Shown piece by piece: positions 1 through 7,322 of a stretch of 26,249 bases of DNA (position 1 is the first letter of the stretch; each line of letters starts with the position of its first letter). Below the pieces are notes generated by a model. It searched no databases. It was not told the origin of the DNA and worked only from the letters and a program-made list of their open reading frames with translations. The translations under genes were made by a program, and so were the position numbers. Source of the stretch: CAZESH01 sp964514665 (GTDB taxonomy: Bacteria > Bacillota > Bacilli > Paenibacillales > KCTC-25726); contig CAZESH010000021.1 in NCBI GenBank assembly GCA_964514665.1, positions 1-26,249 of the forward strand, written 5' to 3'.

Positions 1-152
1 GTCCGGCTCTGAACACGGTCGGAACTATGCTCACCCAAGAACAAATCATGCACAAGATCGAAAATGGCGGCGGCGGCATGCCCACATTCAAGAAAATGCT
101 GAAACCCGAAGACATTCAGGCATTGGCCGCTTGGTTGGAAGGTTATAAATAG
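1..152 (+). CDS. Cytochrome c, class I (C-terminal fragment)
   Basis: The 5' end lies outside the window. The visible frame (codons from base 3, stop at 150-152) gives 49 residues. They include a glycine-rich stretch followed by MPTF, the usual setting of the axial methionine haem ligand in small class I cytochromes c, and then a C-terminal helix ending in AWLEGYK. The CXXCH haem site would be upstream and is not visible. The next gene, an SCO chaperone, starts 20 bp downstream, so this is probably the last part of a cytochrome oxidase or electron-transfer cluster. The protein would act outside the membrane, passing electrons to an oxidase. The family call rests on the C-terminus only. Confidence 0.7.
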   Translation, partial: PALNTVGTMLTQEQIMHKIENGGGGMPTFKKMLKPEDIQALAAWLEGYK

Positions 153-172
153 AAGTAACGGGGGGGATTGTA

Positions 173-763
173 TTGAAGTCACACACTCATCGCAAACGAA
201 CTCTCTTGCTCTCAGGACTGCTGCTGATCATGACGGTATTGTCGGCCTGCGGCGATTCACTGCCGGTGATTAAAAGAGCGCCCGATTTTACGCTGCAAAA
301 TATAGATGGCAGTGATGTCCGCCTCAGAGGATTGGACGGCAAAGTCCGCCTGGTGGAGTTCATGTATACGAATTGTCCGGATATTTGTCCGGCCACCACC
401 TACAATATGGTGCAAATCCAAAAAGCTTTGAAGCAAGAAAAATTGTTCGCCAAACAGGTTCATTTCATTTCGATCAGCTTCGATACCGAGCACGACACGC
501 AGGAAGTGCTGAAGCAGTATGCCGACAAGCTTGGGGTTGACCGCAGCGGCTGGTCCATGCTGCGCGGCGACCAGCAGAAGATCGATACGATATTGAAGGA
601 TTACGGTGTAATGGCGGTCAAGCAGGACGACGGATCGTTCGTACACAATACGAATACCTTGTATCTGATAGATAAGGAAGGAAATGTCCGCAAAATTTAT
701 AAAATGGGCGACAAAATGGATGTAAAGGATTTGCAAAAGCAAATCATCCGTTTGGCAAAATAA
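173..763 (+). CDS. SCO1/SenC family copper chaperone, lipoprotein
   Basis: A 196-residue thioredoxin-fold protein that delivers copper to the CuA centre of cytochrome c oxidase, or acts as its thiol reductant. The N-terminus has a basic stretch, a hydrophobic segment and a lipobox (LSAC, Cys26), so it should be a lipoprotein on the outer face of the membrane. The copper site is seen as CPDICP (Cys68 and Cys72) with the distant histidine His158 in the FVHNTN segment, so all three ligands are present. The start is TTG at 173 with a G-rich Shine-Dalgarno at about 160-166; no better ATG lies upstream in frame. It follows a cytochrome c and precedes a YtkA-like lipoprotein 32 bp downstream, a typical oxidase-assembly context in Bacillales. 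Family call is firm; the exact oxidase partner is unknown. Confidence 0.92.
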   Translation: MKSHTHRKRTLLLSGLLLIMTVLSACGDSLPVIKRAPDFTLQNIDGSDVRLRGLDGKVRLVEFMYTNCPDICPATTYNMVQIQKALKQEKLFAKQVHFISISFDTEHDTQEVLKQYADKLGVDRSGWSMLRGDQQKIDTILKDYGVMAVKQDDGSFVHNTNTLYLIDKEGNVRKIYKMGDKMDVKDLQKQIIRLAK

Positions 764-795
764 TCTGGAAATAACGAAAGGAAGGTACAATTAAG

Positions 796-1212
796 ATGAA
801 AAAATGGTTGGTTGGCGGTTTGCTTCTTGTGCTGATGACAGCAGCAGGCTGCTCGGGAAAAGCAGCGCAAGACGGGCAAATGGATATGGGGAACATGGAC
901 ATGAATCCTGCTAATATCGTTAAGGTCGATTTGAGCTGGAGTCCGGAAAATCCGAAGGTAGGCGAAACGGTTACTTTTAGCGCCAAGGTTACACAGAAGA
1001 ACGAAGCGATTGACGACGCCGACAAGGTGATGTTCGAAATCGGCGCGACAGATTCCTCCGAGCCTGAGAAAATCATGGTCAAATCGCAAGGGAACGGAAT
1101 CTATTCCGTGCAAAAAAGCTTTGCCAAAAGCGGCAGCTATTATGTCATTTCCCATGTCACGGCAAGGGACATGCATGTGATGCCGAAGAAGGAATTCCAG
1201 GTTTCGCCATAA
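796..1212 (+). CDS. YtkA-like domain lipoprotein
   Basis: A 138-residue secreted lipoprotein: short basic N-terminus, hydrophobic core and lipobox TAAGC with Cys19. Just after the lipid anchor is a short Met-rich stretch (GQMDMGNMDMNP, residues 27-38) of the kind that can bind Cu(I). The rest is a single immunoglobulin-like beta domain of the YtkA/FixH-like type (pattern LSWSPENPKVGETVTFSAKV), ending in a His/Met-containing strand (TARDMHVMPKKEF). Such proteins occur beside SCO and cytochrome oxidase genes and are thought to help copper handling, but the biochemical role is not established. ATG at 796 has a GGAAGG Shine-Dalgarno about 10 bp upstream. The gene is probably co-transcribed with the SCO gene and ends at the terminator at 1254-1293. 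Confidence 0.85.
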   Translation: MKKWLVGGLLLVLMTAAGCSGKAAQDGQMDMGNMDMNPANIVKVDLSWSPENPKVGETVTFSAKVTQKNEAIDDADKVMFEIGATDSSEPEKIMVKSQGNGIYSVQKSFAKSGSYYVISHVTARDMHVMPKKEFQVSP

Positions 1213-1253
1213 TCGGCAGGGCTCTCGCAGCCCACGGCAATCCATTCCTTCCG

Positions 1254-1293
1254 AAAGCCCCGATCATCCCGCGGATGAGACGGGGCTTTTTTT
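1254..1293 (+). terminator. Rho-independent terminator after the SCO/YtkA genes
   Basis: AAAGCCCCG at 1254-1262 pairs with CGGGGCTTT at 1281-1289. A nested TCATCC/GGATGA stem (1264-1269 with 1273-1278) lies inside and seven T residues follow (1287-1293). This closes the cytochrome/SCO/YtkA unit. Confidence 0.9.
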
Positions 1294-1401
1294 GCCGCAG
1301 AGTCATCAATTTCATTTTCCATTTTCGCAGGTAGGTGGTCTCTTTTGGCGGGTTATGGTATTTTAGTTTGAGACGACTATTAGATGAGGAGTGGCGGAAT
1401 A

Positions 1402-2313
1402 ATGCGCTATGCGGTTGGAATCGATATCGGGGGAACGAAGGTGGCGCTTGGCGTCGTGGACGAGCGGGGTGAAGTGCTGCAGGAAAAAACGCTGGTCACG
1501 GATCAAAGCGTAAGCGCGGAGATGATGACGGAGCGGATTGCCGCAGCGGTGGGGGAGGTACTCGGGGAAAAGGGCATCGCCTTGTCCGCGGTTGCGGGCA
1601 TCGGCATCGGCGCGCCCGGACCGCTCGATCCCAAAAACGGCGTCATTACTTGTCCGCCGAATCTCCCGGGCTGGTGGGGCTTTGCGGTTGTCGAACAAAT
1701 GAGGCGCCACTTTGAAGTTCCGGTCATCATGGAGAATGACGCGAGCGCGGCAGCGCTGGCAGAGAAATGGGTCGGAGCTGCGCAGGAGGATGACGATTTT
1801 ATCTATATCACGATAAGCACCGGGATCGGAGCCGGAATCGTGTTGAACGGGAAACTGTATACAGGCTTCAGCGGCAATGCCGGAGATGTCGGGCATATCG
1901 TGATCGATCCTTCCCAAGGTACATGCGTATGCGGTCAAAAAGGCTGCTTTGAATATTTGGCTTCTGGCACGGCCATCGCCCGAAACGGGTCGGCGCTTTA
2001 TGGCAAGCCGATGTCGACGAAAGAAGTGTTTGAGCGTTTTACGGACAACGATCCCGTGCTGCGTCCTTATGTCGAGCAGGTGTTCACTTACATCGGCATG
2101 GGCTGCGTCAGCCTGATCAATATTTTCGATCCGCAAAAAGTCGTGATCGGCGGCGGCGTATCCCAGGTTGGGGATCCATTGTTTGCTGCGGTCTCCGATT
2201 ATGTGAGCCGTTATGCGTTGAATCCGACAGGCAGAAAAGCCGCTGTCGTCCCGGCAAAGCTTTCCCGCAATGTCGGGCTGGTGGGCGCCGCGGCGTTAAT
2301 TTTCCTTAAATAA
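1402..2313 (+). CDS. glcK: ROK-family glucokinase
   Basis: A 303-residue sugar kinase that phosphorylates glucose to glucose-6-phosphate with ATP in the cytoplasm. It shows the N-terminal phosphate-binding DIGGTK (residues 8-13), the catalytic MEND segment with Asp113, and the ROK zinc site with His165 and CVCGQKGC (Cys175, Cys177, Cys182). Length is normal for the family. I place the start at ATG 1402 rather than ATG 1384, because GAGGAGTGG at 1386-1394 is then at good Shine-Dalgarno distance and the protein begins directly at the first beta strand. ManA follows 16 bp downstream, so the two form a hexose-phosphate unit. Glucokinase is the likeliest substrate assignment given the zinc-ROK motif, but other hexoses such as mannose or fructose cannot be excluded from sequence alone. 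Confidence 0.88.
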   Translation: MRYAVGIDIGGTKVALGVVDERGEVLQEKTLVTDQSVSAEMMTERIAAAVGEVLGEKGIALSAVAGIGIGAPGPLDPKNGVITCPPNLPGWWGFAVVEQMRRHFEVPVIMENDASAAALAEKWVGAAQEDDDFIYITISTGIGAGIVLNGKLYTGFSGNAGDVGHIVIDPSQGTCVCGQKGCFEYLASGTAIARNGSALYGKPMSTKEVFERFTDNDPVLRPYVEQVFTYIGMGCVSLINIFDPQKVVIGGGVSQVGDPLFAAVSDYVSRYALNPTGRKAAVVPAKLSRNVGLVGAAALIFLK

Positions 2314-2329
2314 GGGGGAGGAAGCAATC

Positions 2330-3304
2330 ATGAATGCTTATCCGATTAAATTTATTCCCGTCACTTCAGAACGCATTTGGGGCGGAGATAAATTGAAAAG
2401 CTGGTTTCATGCAAATACGGATCGCCCGATCGGCGAATACTGGGTCGTCTCCGGACATCCCAACGGAACGAGCGTGGCTGCCAACGGAAGCTTGGCCGGA
2501 AAGACGCTGGGTGAGCTGACCGAGCTTTATCCGCAAGCTTATTTGGGCAATTCCCCGCAGAAGCGTTTTCCCTTGCTGGTCAAGTTTCTCGAGGCCGATG
2601 ACGATCTTTCCGTGCAGATTCACCCCGACGATGCTTATGCGCAGAAGCATGAAGGGGATTTAGGAAAAACAGAAGCGTGGTACATATTGGATCACAAGCC
2701 CGGCGGGGAAATCCTATACGGTGACTCATTTGAAAGCCGTGAGCAGTATTTGCAGGCAGTTGCCGAGAATGATACGCAGCGTTACTACAAGCGTGAGAAA
2801 ATTGCAAAGGATCAGATCGTGTTCGTACCGGCGCGGACGATGCATGCCCTGCTTGCCGGAACGGTGCTGATCGAAATCCAGCAAACGTCGGATGTCACTT
2901 ACCGGGTTTATGACTGGGACCGCAAGGATGCCAAGGGCGTGGGCCGGGAGCTGCATATCGAAAAAGCTGCGGATGTGATGCTCTATGGACAGCCGTCGCC
3001 GGTCAAAGCGGATACGAACCGCCGCATGATCGTGCAATCGCCGACGTTCAACCATGAGCATCTCGTGACCTGTCCGTATTTTACGATCGAGAAAATGGCG
3101 GTAAGCGGAGGATTTTACGCACTCGCCAATGGAAAAGCGGGTAATCCCGACATTCTTGTGGTTGCCGACGGCGAAGGGACTCTGGAATATTACGAAGGCG
3201 AAATTTCACTCCAGCGCGGAGATGCCGTACTCGTTCCGGGAACGCTGAAGGGATACCGTATCCGTTCGGAGCAAGGGATCACGCTGCTTAGAAGCTATTA
3301 TTGA
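2330..3304 (+). CDS. manA: Mannose-6-phosphate isomerase, class I
   Basis: A 324-residue cupin enzyme interconverting mannose-6-phosphate and fructose-6-phosphate. The zinc ligands are all visible: Gln96 and His98 in VQIHPDD, Glu115 in KTEAWY, and His172 in ARTMHALL. The substrate-side arginine is Arg192 in YRVYDWDR. The length and N-terminus match the short Firmicutes ManA form rather than the longer enterobacterial type. GGGGGAGG lies just ahead of the ATG, and the gap from the glucokinase stop is 16 bp, so the pair is almost certainly co-transcribed. Together they feed glucose and mannose into glycolysis or into nucleotide-sugar synthesis. No degenerate residues were noticed. Confidence 0.93.
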   Translation: MNAYPIKFIPVTSERIWGGDKLKSWFHANTDRPIGEYWVVSGHPNGTSVAANGSLAGKTLGELTELYPQAYLGNSPQKRFPLLVKFLEADDDLSVQIHPDDAYAQKHEGDLGKTEAWYILDHKPGGEILYGDSFESREQYLQAVAENDTQRYYKREKIAKDQIVFVPARTMHALLAGTVLIEIQQTSDVTYRVYDWDRKDAKGVGRELHIEKAADVMLYGQPSPVKADTNRRMIVQSPTFNHEHLVTCPYFTIEKMAVSGGFYALANGKAGNPDILVVADGEGTLEYYEGEISLQRGDAVLVPGTLKGYRIRSEQGITLLRSYY

Positions 3305-3341
3305 TTAACCGGACTGCACATATCCACCTTCCTATATGACT

Positions 3342-3387
3342 CGGCGCAAGGGGCTGTTTTGTCAGCAGCTCCGCAAGCCGGGTTTTT
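3342..3387 (+). terminator. Probable terminator after manA
   Basis: CGGC (3342-3345) pairs with GCCG, and GGGGCTG (3350-3356) pairs with CAGCTCC (about 3366-3372) with one G-T wobble. The two helices are separated by a symmetric GCAA/GCAA internal loop. A TTTTT run follows at 3383-3387. The interrupted stem makes this weaker than the other terminators here. Confidence 0.45.
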
Positions 3388-3452
3388 CGTGTTCGGTCGA
3401 TTGCCATTATGGGTCGATTTTCGGTTTAAAAATCACTTTGAGTCGGCTCCTG

Positions 3453-3495
3453 TGTGACAAAAATCATATTGGCTGTTTTCCTTTTCGGCTAACAT
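3453..3495 (+). promoter_or_regulatory. Candidate FNR/CRP-type box plus promoter of the fix operon
   Basis: TGTGA (3453-3457), six bases, then TCATA (3464-3468) matches the FNR/CRP consensus TGTGA-N6-TCACA at 9 of 10 half-site positions. A -10-like TAACAT lies at 3490-3495. If transcription starts near 3502, the box is centred (3460.5) at about -41.5, the standard class II activator position. The -35 region is poor (TTGGCT at 3469 with a 15-bp spacer), as expected for an activator-dependent promoter. The motif and spacing are seen; FNR control is inferred. Confidence 0.5.
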
Positions 3496-3511
3496 GAACT
3501 TAAACAAGTTC
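3496..3511. repeat. Short perfect inverted repeat in the fix leader
   Basis: GAACTT-AAAC-AAGTTC is a perfect 6-bp inverted repeat with a 4-base loop. It spans the predicted transcription start of fixABCX. It could be an operator for a second regulator or a 5'-end hairpin stabilising the mRNA. No specific regulator can be named. Confidence 0.45.
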
Positions 3512-3577
3512 CTGATTTCACAATCTAACCAAACGGCGGGAAAGTGCTCCCGATGAAAAGAAGGAGGAATAGTACGC

Positions 3578-4417
3578 ATGCTGCATATCGTAGTTTGCAT
3601 CAAGCAAGTGCCGGACAGCAGGGAAATTCGCATCGATCCCAAGAACAATACCCTGATTCGGCAGGGCGTACCCAGTATCGTCAATTTTTACGATCTGCAC
3701 GGGCTGGAGGAAGCGCTGCGGATCAAGGATGAAACCGGAGGCAGGGTCACCGTGGTGACGATGGGTCCGCCCCCTGCGGAAAAAGCGCTCAAGGAATGCA
3801 TTTCGCTCGGAGCCGATGATGCGGTGCTTGTCACGGACAGGGGCTTTGCCGGAGCGGATACGCTGGCAACCTCCTATGTTTTGGCCAAGGCGATTGAAAA
3901 GATAGAAGCGCAGTGGGGGAAGGTGGACATTTTATTTTGCGGCAAACAGACGCTGGATGGGGATACCGGTCAGGTTGGGCCGGGTGTCGCCTGCCGCTTG
4001 GATACGGAGCAGCTGACCTATGTGAGCAAGGTCGTGCATGTCGATGATGCAGGCAAGAGAATTACCGTTCATCGTCATCTTGAGGACGGCATTCAGGTCG
4101 TGGATACGGCTATGCCGGTATTGATCACGGCCTTGAAGGAATTGAACAAAGTCCGCCGCGCCTCTCTTCCCGGCATGGTTCGCGCTGCAAGATTCAAGCC
4201 GGTCGTTTGGACGACGGCGGACTTCCCGGATTTGGACAAAAGCAAGATCGGCTTGAAAGGCTCCCCGACCATAGTCGGCAAAACCTGGGTGCCGGAAGTG
4301 AAGAAGGTGGAAGGCCAACAAATCGCAGGCGAATCCAGTGAAGCGATCGCCGCGGCCGTGGTGGAAAAATTATGGGAAACCGAGCTGCCGCAGCGATTCG
4401 GTTGGATGAAGCGGTAA
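3578..4417 (+). CDS. fixA: FixA, electron transfer flavoprotein beta subunit
   Basis: A 279-residue EtfB-family protein. With FixB it forms the flavin-carrying ETF that oxidises NADH. The N-terminus (HIVVCIKQVPDS) is characteristic, and residues 118-135 carry the FCGKQTLDGDTGQVGP nucleotide-binding loop that in bifurcating ETFs binds NADH and the bifurcating flavin. The C-terminus extends to about 280 residues as in the Fix subgroup. A strong GAAGGAGG ribosome site precedes the ATG. It is first of four genes, 21 bp from fixB, and is preceded by a candidate FNR-type box. Assignment as Fix rather than the ordinary acyl-CoA dehydrogenase ETF rests mainly on the complete fixABCX order. Confidence 0.93.
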   Translation: MLHIVVCIKQVPDSREIRIDPKNNTLIRQGVPSIVNFYDLHGLEEALRIKDETGGRVTVVTMGPPPAEKALKECISLGADDAVLVTDRGFAGADTLATSYVLAKAIEKIEAQWGKVDILFCGKQTLDGDTGQVGPGVACRLDTEQLTYVSKVVHVDDAGKRITVHRHLEDGIQVVDTAMPVLITALKELNKVRRASLPGMVRAARFKPVVWTTADFPDLDKSKIGLKGSPTIVGKTWVPEVKKVEGQQIAGESSEAIAAAVVEKLWETELPQRFGWMKR

Positions 4418-4438
4418 ACGAGAGAGAGGAGAGAGACG

Positions 4439-5524
4439 ATGACTAGCGAACAATTGGAAGATCAAGCTCCGGACTGGTCGGCGTACCGCGGCGTGATGAT
4501 CGTGGTGGAGCAGCGGGACGGCATAGCGAAAAAAGTGTCCTGGCAGCTGCTCGGACAGGGCAGGAAAATGGCGGATAAGCTGGAGACGCCCCTGCTCGCC
4601 TTGGTGATGGGGGATCAGGTGGAGCATTTGGCCCGAGAGGCCATTTATTACGGTGCGGATAAGGTCTATCTATGCGAGGCCAAGGAGTTGAAGGATTATA
4701 GGACGCGGCCTTACAGCAGAGTTTGCTTGCGTTTGATCGATGAAGCAAAGCCGGAGATCGTGCTGTTCGGAGCGACCGGAACCGGGCGCGACCTGGCCGG
4801 GGCGATCGCCACCCACCTTCCCACAGGGCTGACGGCGGATACGACGGAGCTTGACGTTGAAGCGCCTCCTTCCCGCTTGCTGCTGGCCAGCAGGCCGGCC
4901 TTTTCCGAGAAGATGATGGCCACCATCCTCTGCAAGCAGTATCGTCCGCAGATGGCGACGGCCCGCGCCGGCGTATTTCAGGAGCTGCCGCGAGACGAAT
5001 CCCGTGAAGGGGAAATCGTGCGAATCGAGAACACGATGAAAGAAGCGGATATCGCCACCCGTGTTGTGGATTTTATTACCGAGACCAACTCGGTGGATCT
5101 GGAGGAAGCGGAAATCATCGTGGCCGGCGGCAGAGGGCTGGGCAGTGCAGAGCCGTTTGCCATGCTCAAGGAGCTGGCTGACGAGCTTGGAGGCGTAGTC
5201 GGCGCGACGCGTGCGGCTGTTGACGCCGGCTGGATCGGCCATGAATACCAGATCGGACAGACCGGCTATACCGTAAGGCCGAAGCTGTATTTTGCCATCG
5301 GTATTTCCGGAGCCGTGCAGCATACGGTGGGGATGAGCAACTCGGATTTGGTGATCGCCATCAACAAGGATGCGGATGCGCCGATTTTCCAATTTGCCCA
5401 TTACGGCATTGTCGGCGACTTGTTCCAAATCGTGCCCGCAATCATCGCACAGGTCAGGAACAAAAAAGGAGCGGCCGGAATTGAAATGCTGCAAACGAAA
5501 GCGGAAGGGGTGAAACAGCCATGA
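4439..5524 (+). CDS. fixB: FixB, electron transfer flavoprotein alpha subunit
   Basis: A 361-residue EtfA-family subunit. The N-terminal ETF domain (VVEQRDGIAKKVSWQLLGQ) is followed by the FAD-binding domain, with AGGRGLGS near residue 225, then GQTGYTVRPKLYFAIGISGA and QHTVGM, and then the INKDADAPIFQFAHYGIVGD loop near the end. These carry the second FAD that shuttles electrons to FixC. There is no N-terminal ferredoxin extension of the kind seen in some clostridial EtfA proteins, consistent with ferredoxin function residing in FixX. The start has a GAGAGGAG Shine-Dalgarno. The stop overlaps the fixC start (ATGA at 5521-5524), so translation is probably coupled. Confidence 0.93.
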   Translation: MTSEQLEDQAPDWSAYRGVMIVVEQRDGIAKKVSWQLLGQGRKMADKLETPLLALVMGDQVEHLAREAIYYGADKVYLCEAKELKDYRTRPYSRVCLRLIDEAKPEIVLFGATGTGRDLAGAIATHLPTGLTADTTELDVEAPPSRLLLASRPAFSEKMMATILCKQYRPQMATARAGVFQELPRDESREGEIVRIENTMKEADIATRVVDFITETNSVDLEEAEIIVAGGRGLGSAEPFAMLKELADELGGVVGATRAAVDAGWIGHEYQIGQTGYTVRPKLYFAIGISGAVQHTVGMSNSDLVIAINKDADAPIFQFAHYGIVGDLFQIVPAIIAQVRNKKGAAGIEMLQTKAEGVKQP

Positions 5525-6831
5525 ACGAAAAATTCGATGCCGTCATTGTCGGGGCAGGCCCCGCCGGAGCAGCAGCCGCACTAACGCTTGCCAAGGCGGG
5601 CATGAACGTCGTCATGCTGGAGCGCGGGGAGTTTCCCGGTGCCAAAAATCTCTTCGGCGGCGTGCTCTACCGCAAGCAGATCGAGGAATACGTACCGGAA
5701 TTTTGGAAGGAGCGGGGCGCTCCGGTCGAACGCTATATCATGGAGCAGCGGATCTGGCTGATGGGCAAGGAATCGGTCGTCAAGCTGGGCCATTACAATG
5801 AAGCTTATAAAGAGCCATTCAACTGCTTTACGGGGCTGCGCGTGAAATTCGACCAATGGTTTGCCGGCAAAGCGGTGGAAGCGGGAGCGATTCCCGTTTA
5901 TGAAACGGTCGCCACGGAGCTGATCATGGAAGGGGACAAAGTCGTCGGTGTGCGTACGGATCGTGAGGACGGGGACTTGTATGCGAATGTTGTGGTGATC
6001 GCCGACGGTGTCAATTCGCTGCTCGGCAAGCAGCTTGGCGTTCACCGGGAATGGCGCCCGGACGAAGTGTCGCTGGCCGTAAAGGAAGTCATCGCCCTGC
6101 CGAAGGAGAAAATCGACGATCGCTTCAACGTGGAAGGCGATGAAGGCGTGACCATTGAATTCATGGGTGAAACTTCGCTCGGCATGGCCGGGATGGGCTT
6201 CATGTACACGAACAAGGATACGATTTCACTAGGTGTGGGAGTAATGGTCAACCATCTGAGGGATAAAAGAGTCAAGCCTTACGAGATTCTGGAGTCGGTC
6301 AAACGGCATCCGGTGATCCGCAAGCTGATTCAAGGCGGGGAAACCAAGGAGTATTCCGGCCATCTTATTCCCGAAGGTGGATTCCATTCGATACCGAAGC
6401 TTTCCGGCAACGGCTGGGTGATTGCCGGCGACGCCGCACAGCTGATCAACTTCGTGCACCGCGAAGGCACGAACCTGGCGATGGCTTCCGGCCAATTTGC
6501 CGCCGAAGCGATCATTGCGGCCAAGCAGAACGGCAGCTATCTTGAACAGTCCTTGCGGATCTACGACGAGAAAATCCGCGAAAGCTTCATCCATAAGGAT
6601 CTGAAAAAATACCGCGGCATGCATCAGCTGCTCAAGGATTATGATCCGGAGCTCTTGTTCAGCAAGCTGCCGCAGGCTGCCAATCAGGCGATGTACAATA
6701 TGTTTCTGGTTGACGGCGTGTCCAAGGCAGAGAAGCAGAAGAAGGCCTTTAAGCTGCTCAAGGACGCCGCAGGCGGCACCGTCAATTTAATGAAACTGGG
6801 CTATAAAGGATGGAGGTCGATCAACGGATGA
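5521..6831 (+). CDS. fixC: FixC, ETF-quinone oxidoreductase-like flavoprotein
   Basis: A 436-residue FAD protein of the ETF-quinone oxidoreductase/geranylgeranyl reductase superfamily. The dinucleotide fold is VIVGAGPAGAA at residues 8-18, and the second FAD motif GWVIAGDAAQLIN lies near residue 300. It lacks the C-terminal iron-sulfur domain of full-length ETF-QO, because that part is encoded separately by fixX. FixC takes electrons from FixAB and passes the high-potential branch to quinone at the membrane, while FixX serves the low-potential branch in bifurcating versions. Both ends overlap neighbours by four bases (ATGA with fixB and with fixX), a tight stoichiometric arrangement. Confidence 0.92.
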   Translation: MNEKFDAVIVGAGPAGAAAALTLAKAGMNVVMLERGEFPGAKNLFGGVLYRKQIEEYVPEFWKERGAPVERYIMEQRIWLMGKESVVKLGHYNEAYKEPFNCFTGLRVKFDQWFAGKAVEAGAIPVYETVATELIMEGDKVVGVRTDREDGDLYANVVVIADGVNSLLGKQLGVHREWRPDEVSLAVKEVIALPKEKIDDRFNVEGDEGVTIEFMGETSLGMAGMGFMYTNKDTISLGVGVMVNHLRDKRVKPYEILESVKRHPVIRKLIQGGETKEYSGHLIPEGGFHSIPKLSGNGWVIAGDAAQLINFVHREGTNLAMASGQFAAEAIIAAKQNGSYLEQSLRIYDEKIRESFIHKDLKKYRGMHQLLKDYDPELLFSKLPQAANQAMYNMFLVDGVSKAEKQKKAFKLLKDAAGGTVNLMKLGYKGWRSING

Positions 6832-7115
6832 GCCAGACTGCGATTACCGACAAACTGTTCTTGATCCGATACAAATGCGACGAGCAGTCCCACCTGCTGA
6901 TCAAACAGGAGGAGGCTTGCCTGCAATGCAGCAGCAAAGCCTGCAATTACTTTTGTCCGGCGGACGTGTATGAATGGGATGCGTTGAAGAAAACGACCGG
7001 CGTCGCCTTTGAAAACTGCATTGAATGCGGAACCTGCCGGATTGCTTGCCCTGCGGATAATATCTCCTGGGTTTATCCGAAGGGCGGCCACGGCATCACT
7101 TACAAATTCGGTTAA
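6828..7115 (+). CDS. fixX: FixX, ferredoxin-like protein
   Basis: A 95-residue ferredoxin-like subunit. Two cysteine groups are visible: Cys31-x2-Cys34-x4-Cys39-x3-Cys43-Pro, and the classic Cys64-x2-Cys67-x2-Cys70-x3-Cys74-Pro (CIECGTCRIACP). Two [4Fe-4S] clusters are therefore possible. I chose ATG 6828 over ATG 6810 because it overlaps the fixC stop as ATGA and has GGAGG at 6812-6816 as its ribosome site; the protein then begins MSQTAITDKL. It partners FixC, conveying electrons to ferredoxin or flavodoxin in bifurcating complexes. A strong terminator follows about 50 bp downstream. No nif genes are seen, so the electron acceptor is unknown here. Confidence 0.92.
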   Translation: MSQTAITDKLFLIRYKCDEQSHLLIKQEEACLQCSSKACNYFCPADVYEWDALKKTTGVAFENCIECGTCRIACPADNISWVYPKGGHGITYKFG

Positions 7116-7167
7116 CAGTTAAGGAGATTAATGGTTAATACCAGGAATGAATCCCGGCTGCATATGC

Positions 7168-7194
7168 AAGCCCCCTGCGCGAGCGGGGGGTTTT
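7168..7194 (+). terminator. Rho-independent terminator of fixABCX
   Basis: CCCCCTGC (7171-7178) pairs with GCGGGGGG (7183-7190, including one T-G wobble) around a GCGA tetraloop. TTTT follows at 7191-7194, and the preceding AAG can extend the stem into the T run. Confidence 0.9.
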
Positions 7195-7266
7195 CCCATG
7201 CCGATATGAAATCCATAAAATTTTTAAGCTGCTCGGGCCTCTGAAGATTTGAGTATAAAGAGGTGT

Positions 7267-7322
7267 CAGGATGTCAATCCTATGCACAAAAAGATCAGGA
7301 AAGGACAGGATCTAATCTTATG
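7267..7322 (+). repeat. Near-direct repeat carrying the initiation region
   Basis: The segment at 7267-7284 (CAGGATGTCAATCCTATG) recurs as CAGGATCTAATCTTATG at 7306-7322, where the final ATG is the start codon of the next gene. The copies are 39 bp apart and differ by a one-base gap plus two substitutions. The repeat duplicates the Shine-Dalgarno/start context. It may be a chance tandem duplication or a translational control element. Confidence 0.5.
7271..7315 (+). CDS. Possible 14-residue upstream leader ORF
   Basis: ATG at 7271 to TAA at 7313-7315 encodes MSILCTKRSGKDRI, with AGAGGTG just upstream as a candidate ribosome site. It ends five bases before the ATG of the next gene, so translational coupling is possible. 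It is short and could be chance. It contains no run of one amino acid that would suggest attenuation. Confidence 0.25.
   Translation: MSILCTKRSGKDRI

Noticed and set aside
1384..1401. Upstream ATG of the glucokinase frame
   Set aside because: It lies next to the Shine-Dalgarno of the ATG at 1402 and has no site of its own.
4670..5494. Long antisense frame (274 codons) opposite fixB
   Set aside because: It is a mirror of a GC-rich real gene, with no family features. Similar shadows lie opposite fixC, the exporters and nadE.
3578..7115. fixABCX as evidence of a nitrogen fixation cluster
   Set aside because: No nif gene is in the window, and fixABCX also occurs in non-diazotrophs.
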